The notes beneath the pieces are model-generated. The model searched no databases, was not told the DNA's origin, and worked only from the letters and a program-made list of their open reading frames with translations. From a virus, in the IMG/VR virus record IMGVR_UViG_3300042691_015649, positions 1 to 27,529 of that record: 27,529 nt of DNA, one strand, 5' to 3'. A program made the translations under genes and the position numbers. Below, piece by piece: positions 23,752 through 27,529 of the stretch (the stretch's first letter is position 1; each line of letters begins with the position of its first letter).

Positions 23752-26700
23752 TTAATCAACAAACATTGGGACAAATGTAGCTTGAACAGATGCCTCTGGT
23801 GTCGCCATCATGTCGAAGTAGATGTTCATTAACCAATTGCCAAGAACCAAAGCTGAATAAGAGTCTTTTCTTGCCTTGTCAGCGTTACGCTGTTTCTTGA
23901 GGTTATATGGTAAATCAAATGATTGGGAGCCATTTGCTGTAGTTGATACTTGTATAAGTGCGCATTGGACTTTCGTGGCATCAATTGTGTCTTTCAAATG
24001 CTCAATTAGGTCGATTTGTTTGGCGTATGAGTCGCCTTCATCATTGTATCGCGAGAATGTAATCTCATCAATAGGAATCGCCGCTGACTTTTGCCGCGAA
24101 TAATCGTCATCCAAAGCTGTTCCTGCAAACCAAATCTTTTTATGATCGAAAGCAGATTGAAGCATCTCATTTGCTGATCGAATCCACGATGAACTTGGCT
24201 TTCTAAGTATGCATATCTTCTTTGATTCTACATTGTATTGATTTCGGGCAACGCGCAAATCTGTATTGTAGCTTTGGGGGTCATCAAAATCAACGTCCAT
24301 ACATTGTATTTGGATTCCAGCTTTCTTAAAGATTTCACTTTCGTTGCAGGAGTTGAGAAACTGAACGCCACCGTTATAGTCACCCACAATCATACGAATA
24401 TTAAAGTGGGTATATAAATAATGGAAGTAAACAATATGCTTTTTCAAGTTGGCTCCTGCCAAAGCATACGAATGTACTATAGTTCCACTGCGTTTGTCAG
24501 CATTTAACTTGATAACGTGCATTGCGAAGTCGTCGGAGCCTTCGCTCTCTGACCACGATGGGTCAAATGACAGTATGTATTCGCTGCTTTTATCGCCTAC
24601 TACCTCTACTGATTGACCTTCACCATCAGGAACGGTGCAAGCTGCCATTTTGCTAACCTTAAAGTAACCAGAGCTATCATCTGTGAAGATTGATCCAAAC
24701 TCTCTTTCAAACTGCGCCTCACTCATTGTCGCTTTAGACTGATCTAAAAGGTTTTGATCGTAAAGTTGTTTCGGGGCGCAATCATAGCTCAAGTGCATAA
24801 TCACTCGATGAGCATTATCTTGTTTAGATGGATTGAGAATAAGGTTTTCGTATTGTTGGTAAAGCTTGTATAGATACTCAAACTTATAAGAAGCAGAAGA
24901 AAGACCAATAATCTTGTTATGTGGCCATTTGTGACGTTCTTCTTCAGTCATCTTACCAGCAGCAATCATTTTTGTTTCAAGATCGTAGATCTTTTGACGC
25001 TCTGTAGGATTCTCCACAACTGCCAAGAAAGGAAGAATAACTTCATTAATAATTTTCTCTGGCATCAAAAGAAGCTCGTCAATAATCATTCGCTGGAAAC
25101 GAAAGCCCCGAAGCTTTTCTCCATCGCCAAGAGGCAGAGCAATGATTTTACTACGCCCAATTTCCATAACCCACTGGTCATTGGACTTGCTGACTCTAGT
25201 AATACATTGTGATAAGAATGCCGCTTTTGGACTCTTCGCAATCTCTTCGATCTTGTTAAAGATCATTCGACTCTGACGGAAAGACTTGGATATGATGCCA
25301 ATATAAACACCCTGGTTTAAGATAGCATCCATTGCCGCGAAAATACCCGTAGTGAAAGACTTGGACAGACCCCTCGAATTATGATGCACAATACCGTTGC
25401 CGATATAACACTCTTCATTTTCTACAGTAATATCCACTGATCTTACTTGGCAAGGCGTAATAGTTTTTACCACAGAAAACGAAACCCGCTCTTCTTTAAT
25501 TGAATCAATAATATATTTAGTATCTTCTGACAAACCTTGGAGATTATCCAATTCATTTTGAGAGAAACCTATTCCCCATTGCCCCTTTTTCCCACAGAGC
25601 TTTTCACGTGAACCTTCTTTTTTTAGTAATTGTCCAAATCTTGGTATCAGTTTATTTTGGTAGTTTCTTGAGCTAGATCTATCAATGATTTTTTGAAGAT
25701 TGGATTTTTTATGAGAAACAATAAAGTCTATTTCTGCTTGAAATTTCTTTAAGCTAGAAACGTCATTTGTTAATACTAGATCATAATAAGGCACATCATT
25801 GTGTTGCCCAGAAAGCCTCAAATTAGATTCCACTCCCAAGTTATTTAAAAGCATTTTTACTTGACGCAATAATTGAAGAGATGTGTTTTTTAATCCTACT
25901 TTACTATTGTTTGGTTGAAAAGATGCATATCCATCCGCATCAAATAATCCACCAATTAAAGCGCATAGATTTCCTTTTTCTGTGGCTAAGATTTGATCGC
26001 AGATTAGTTTATCTTTTGATTTTAGAGATTTATCCCAGCCTATTGATTCTAATGCTTTAACCAATTCTCGATTAAATACCGAATACTCGTAGAAATTTAA
26101 ATTAGCGTTGCGTTGACGAGCATACATTTTAAAATCATTAGCTTGTGTAAATTTCAAGATCGCTTCTTGAATTTCATAATTTTCCGAGCAATAGTGAACT
26201 CCATCTTGATTGAGATAACCATCGCCCAAAACATATCCCAGCCAGTAGAATAAGTGCTGCTTGTTTTTGAAATTAAAATCTTTAAAAATATCCTGGTTTC
26301 CCCAGACATCTGTTCCCAATTTTACTGGAACAATGTCTCCTTCTTTAATATTTTGAATCTCTTCAAATTGAAACTGAAAATTTCTGAAAACAAGAGTTTT
26401 ATGTCCAATTTTAGCCTTAAATGAATCGCCAGATTTCAGGGTTATTTCTAGTCCATCTTCCAGTGGGTTAATTCTTTTGTCTGTGACTAAATTGAGCTGC
26501 TCGCGAGAACGAACCATTTCACCAACTTGAATATCTTTAATTTTTTTGAACCCATTTTCAGTTAGTACATATTCATCTTCCGCAAGACACCATATCCCCA
26601 AAAAGTAATCTGTTTCCATCATAGCCTTAATTGCCATGTGCTGGAATGGAAACAATGAAATGCCTGAAATAAGCTCAGAAGTGAATGATGGATTCTCGCG

Positions 26701-26823
26701 CAAGAACTTATACAAAAGAACTTTCGCCTTTTCTTCTTCAAGGAATCCTTTTGTGTCTAGGATTTCTTGGTTTACATTTTCGAATTTCTTATGTAAGATT
26801 TGATGTCCTTTTTCCCACGCCAT
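23752..26823 (-). CDS. terL: Terminase large subunit, interrupted by an intein
   Basis: 1023 residues: exteins 1-78 and 483-1023 (619 residues after splicing) and an intein at 79-482. After splicing the P-loop region reads LGIWSRGLSKSFTTG, an adenine-motif-like LFPFQHMAIKAMM lies before it, Walker B is FQRMIIDELLL (near residue 580) and the coupling motif is GLSSASYKF. The nuclease half has acidic residues in ILSFDPSWSES (near 753), MIVGDYNGG (near 814) and a later DDDYS/IPIDEITF region (near 900-915). It cuts and pumps DNA into the prohead through the portal encoded next. The P-loop has SKS where GKS or GKT is usual. It starts two bases after the ERCC4 nuclease stop, and the leader lacks a Shine-Dalgarno site. 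Confidence 0.93.
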   Translation of the reverse strand: MAWEKGHQILHKKFENVNQEILDTKGFLEEEKAKVLLYKFLRENPSFTSELISGISLFPFQHMAIKAMMETDYFLGIWCLAEDEYVLTENGFKKIKDIQVGEMVRSREQLNLVTDKRINPLEDGLEITLKSGDSFKAKIGHKTLVFRNFQFQFEEIQNIKEGDIVPVKLGTDVWGNQDIFKDFNFKNKQHLFYWLGYVLGDGYLNQDGVHYCSENYEIQEAILKFTQANDFKMYARQRNANLNFYEYSVFNRELVKALESIGWDKSLKSKDKLICDQILATEKGNLCALIGGLFDADGYASFQPNNSKVGLKNTSLQLLRQVKMLLNNLGVESNLRLSGQHNDVPYYDLVLTNDVSSLKKFQAEIDFIVSHKKSNLQKIIDRSSSRNYQNKLIPRFGQLLKKEGSREKLCGKKGQWGIGFSQNELDNLQGLSEDTKYIIDSIKEERVSFSVVKTITPCQVRSVDITVENEECYIGNGIVHHNSRGLSKSFTTGIFAAMDAILNQGVYIGIISKSFRQSRMIFNKIEEIAKSPKAAFLSQCITRVSKSNDQWVMEIGRSKIIALPLGDGEKLRGFRFQRMIIDELLLMPEKIINEVILPFLAVVENPTERQKIYDLETKMIAAGKMTEEERHKWPHNKIIGLSSASYKFEYLYKLYQQYENLILNPSKQDNAHRVIMHLSYDCAPKQLYDQNLLDQSKATMSEAQFEREFGSIFTDDSSGYFKVSKMAACTVPDGEGQSVEVVGDKSSEYILSFDPSWSESEGSDDFAMHVIKLNADKRSGTIVHSYALAGANLKKHIVYFHYLYTHFNIRMIVGDYNGGVQFLNSCNESEIFKKAGIQIQCMDVDFDDPQSYNTDLRVARNQYNVESKKICILRKPSSSWIRSANEMLQSAFDHKKIWFAGTALDDDYSRQKSAAIPIDEITFSRYNDEGDSYAKQIDLIEHLKDTIDATKVQCALIQVSTTANGSQSFDLPYNLKKQRNADKARKDSYSALVLGNWLMNIYFDMMATPEASVQATFVPMFVD
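25378..26589 (-). mobile_element. Intein with LAGLIDADG homing endonuclease in the terminase
   Basis: 404 residues, from Cys79 (CLAEDEYVLTENGFKKI, splicing block A) to Asn482 in GNGIVHHN (block G with His481), followed by Ser483 as the +1 nucleophile. Block B has His141 in KIGHKTLV. Two LAGLIDADG motifs, WLGYVLGDGYL (Asp201) and LIGGLFDADGY (Asp297), mark a DOD-family endonuclease. Insertion is directly before the P-loop, a conserved active-site position as usual for inteins. Departures from consensus: block B has Lys instead of Thr three residues before His141, and block F reads VENEECY with Glu where His is common. Key cleavage residues are present, so splicing is likely. The endonuclease part is more AT-rich than the exteins. 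Confidence 0.92.
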
Positions 26824-26825
26824 AT

Positions 26826-27529
26826 TTATTTAATTTCAAAGTAGTTCATTTCCCCAGCGTCTAAAAAGTATTGAATATCGACGTTCCACATTTTAGGTCC
26901 AAGCATAAGGAGTTTTGGTATTAGTATTTGACTGCTGCTTCTGTTCTTTGCGAACACAAATTGGCAACAGTCACGGAAATCTCTTTGTAGTTCTTTCATG
27001 TTGTGAAAGATATAGTCTAGGTTGAATCGTTTCGGGGCGTACTTATTAATCTCGCGCATCTTATGTAGATCGCTCTCAATCACAATAAATAGGAAGCACT
27101 CCGCTTGCCTACAACGTTGAAGCTCTCTGACGAATCTTTTATACTCCGCTGACAAAGTACTACAAAAGTCAGCAAACGACTTCCTATCCACATACGTATA
27201 CTGAAAGTTCTCTCCTGTGACAGCATAGTCGCCAACATCTAGCTTGAGTGGCGCAGAGTAACGGAACTTGAGTGGTTGCTGCTCTCTCGTATCAATCAAA
27301 ATCTTTACATCTCTGTAATCGTTGTGGAATTCTTGTGGCAAGTTTGAACCGAACATCGGTTTAACGCCACATTCATCGCACACTTTTTTATAGCTGCCAA
27401 AGATACGCTTGTATACTCTAATTGGCGGCAAGTCTGATGTGAATAATTCTGTCGAGCAGGGACCATAATCTAGTTCCTTTTTTTCTATGCGCTTTTTAAG
27501 CAATAAAAGAATATATGCCCCAACTTCTT
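26826..27529 (-). CDS. ERCC4-type nuclease with N-terminal DNA-binding-like module (runs off right edge)
   Basis: At least 234 residues. Residues around KILIDTREQQPLKF, LDVGDYAV and YVDRKSFADF form the ERCC4/XPF nuclease signature (Asp, GD, and the (E/D)RK core, here DRK). CSTLSAEYKRFVRELQRC follows as expected. Upstream, a segment with PPIRVYKRIFGSYKKVCDECGVKP resembles the short FGSW...GL DNA-binding modules found in phage homing endonucleases and related proteins. The frame is open to the right edge: codons before 27503 read EVGAYILLLL with no stop and no ATG. The TTG at 27503 is therefore not a convincing start and the N-terminus probably lies outside. Stand-alone ERCC4 nucleases act on branched or forked DNA. 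Two bases separate it from the terminase, so it may process replicated DNA before packaging; that role is inference. Confidence 0.75.
   Translation of the reverse strand, partial: EVGAYILLLLKKRIEKKELDYGPCSTELFTSDLPPIRVYKRIFGSYKKVCDECGVKPMFGSNLPQEFHNDYRDVKILIDTREQQPLKFRYSAPLKLDVGDYAVTGENFQYTYVDRKSFADFCSTLSAEYKRFVRELQRCRQAECFLFIVIESDLHKMREINKYAPKRFNLDYIFHNMKELQRDFRDCCQFVFAKNRSSSQILIPKLLMLGPKMWNVDIQYFLDAGEMNYFEIK

Noticed and set aside
27503-27503. TTG at 27503 as the start of the ERCC4 nuclease
   Set aside because: The frame is open through to the right edge and there is no Shine-Dalgarno or A-rich leader at this TTG; the true start is probably outside the window.

Overview
The window reads as the packaging, head and tail module of a large tailed bacteriophage (Caudoviricetes) with a long tail. 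It uses the standard bacterial code: TAA, TAG and TGA all end genes. It holds a terminase large subunit, portal, prohead protease fused to a scaffold, probable decoration protein, HK97-fold major capsid protein, neck proteins, tail tube protein, two chaperone-like proteins, a 3003-residue tape measure protein and tail-tip proteins. I see no sheath gene, so a siphovirus-like tail is favoured, but genes outside the window could change that. Nearly every start lacks a Shine-Dalgarno sequence and has an A-rich leader instead. That pattern is typical of Bacteroidota, so a Bacteroidota host is my best inference; it is not proven. The sequence is AT-rich by eye and I found no tRNA, CRISPR array or insertion sequence.

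Layout, read along the minus strand from the right edge (the direction of most transcription): an ERCC4-type nuclease cut by the edge; the terminase, split by an intein just before its P-loop; portal; protease-scaffold with a nested scaffold start; decoration protein; major capsid protein; two tandem terminators; a small unknown protein; a head-tail connector-like protein. Next comes a block of five genes on the plus strand (12982-17180): three probable neck or tail-completion proteins, the tail tube protein and an unknown protein isolated between two terminators. The minus strand then resumes with a small unknown protein, two paralogous chaperone-like proteins, the giant tape measure, a second tail-tube-like protein, a duplicated lambda gpM-like protein and the start of another tail gene. 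Flipping the plus-strand block back in place restores the usual order connector, neck, tube, chaperones, tape measure, so the block looks like an in-place inversion.

Three features stand out. (1) The tape measure carries about 950 residues of apparent cargo between copies of a decapeptide of the type AAGGFIPNFA, including a segment with the signature motifs of a protein kinase fold and two segments with PD-(D/E)XK-like residue patterns. (2) The tail tube gene ends in a CCCTTTT slippery heptamer directly before its stop codon. The -1 frame stays open for 26 more codons that encode a proline-rich tail. Five bases after the heptamer begins one arm of a perfect 12-bp inverted repeat that encloses a terminator. 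(3) Several tail parts are paralogous or internally duplicated: two tube-like proteins, two chaperone-like proteins and two gpM-like domains in one protein.

Together the genes would package DNA (terminase, portal), build and mature the shell (scaffold, protease, capsid and decoration proteins), close the head (connector and neck proteins) and assemble a long tail whose length is set by the tape measure and whose end begins with the tube paralog and gpM-like protein.
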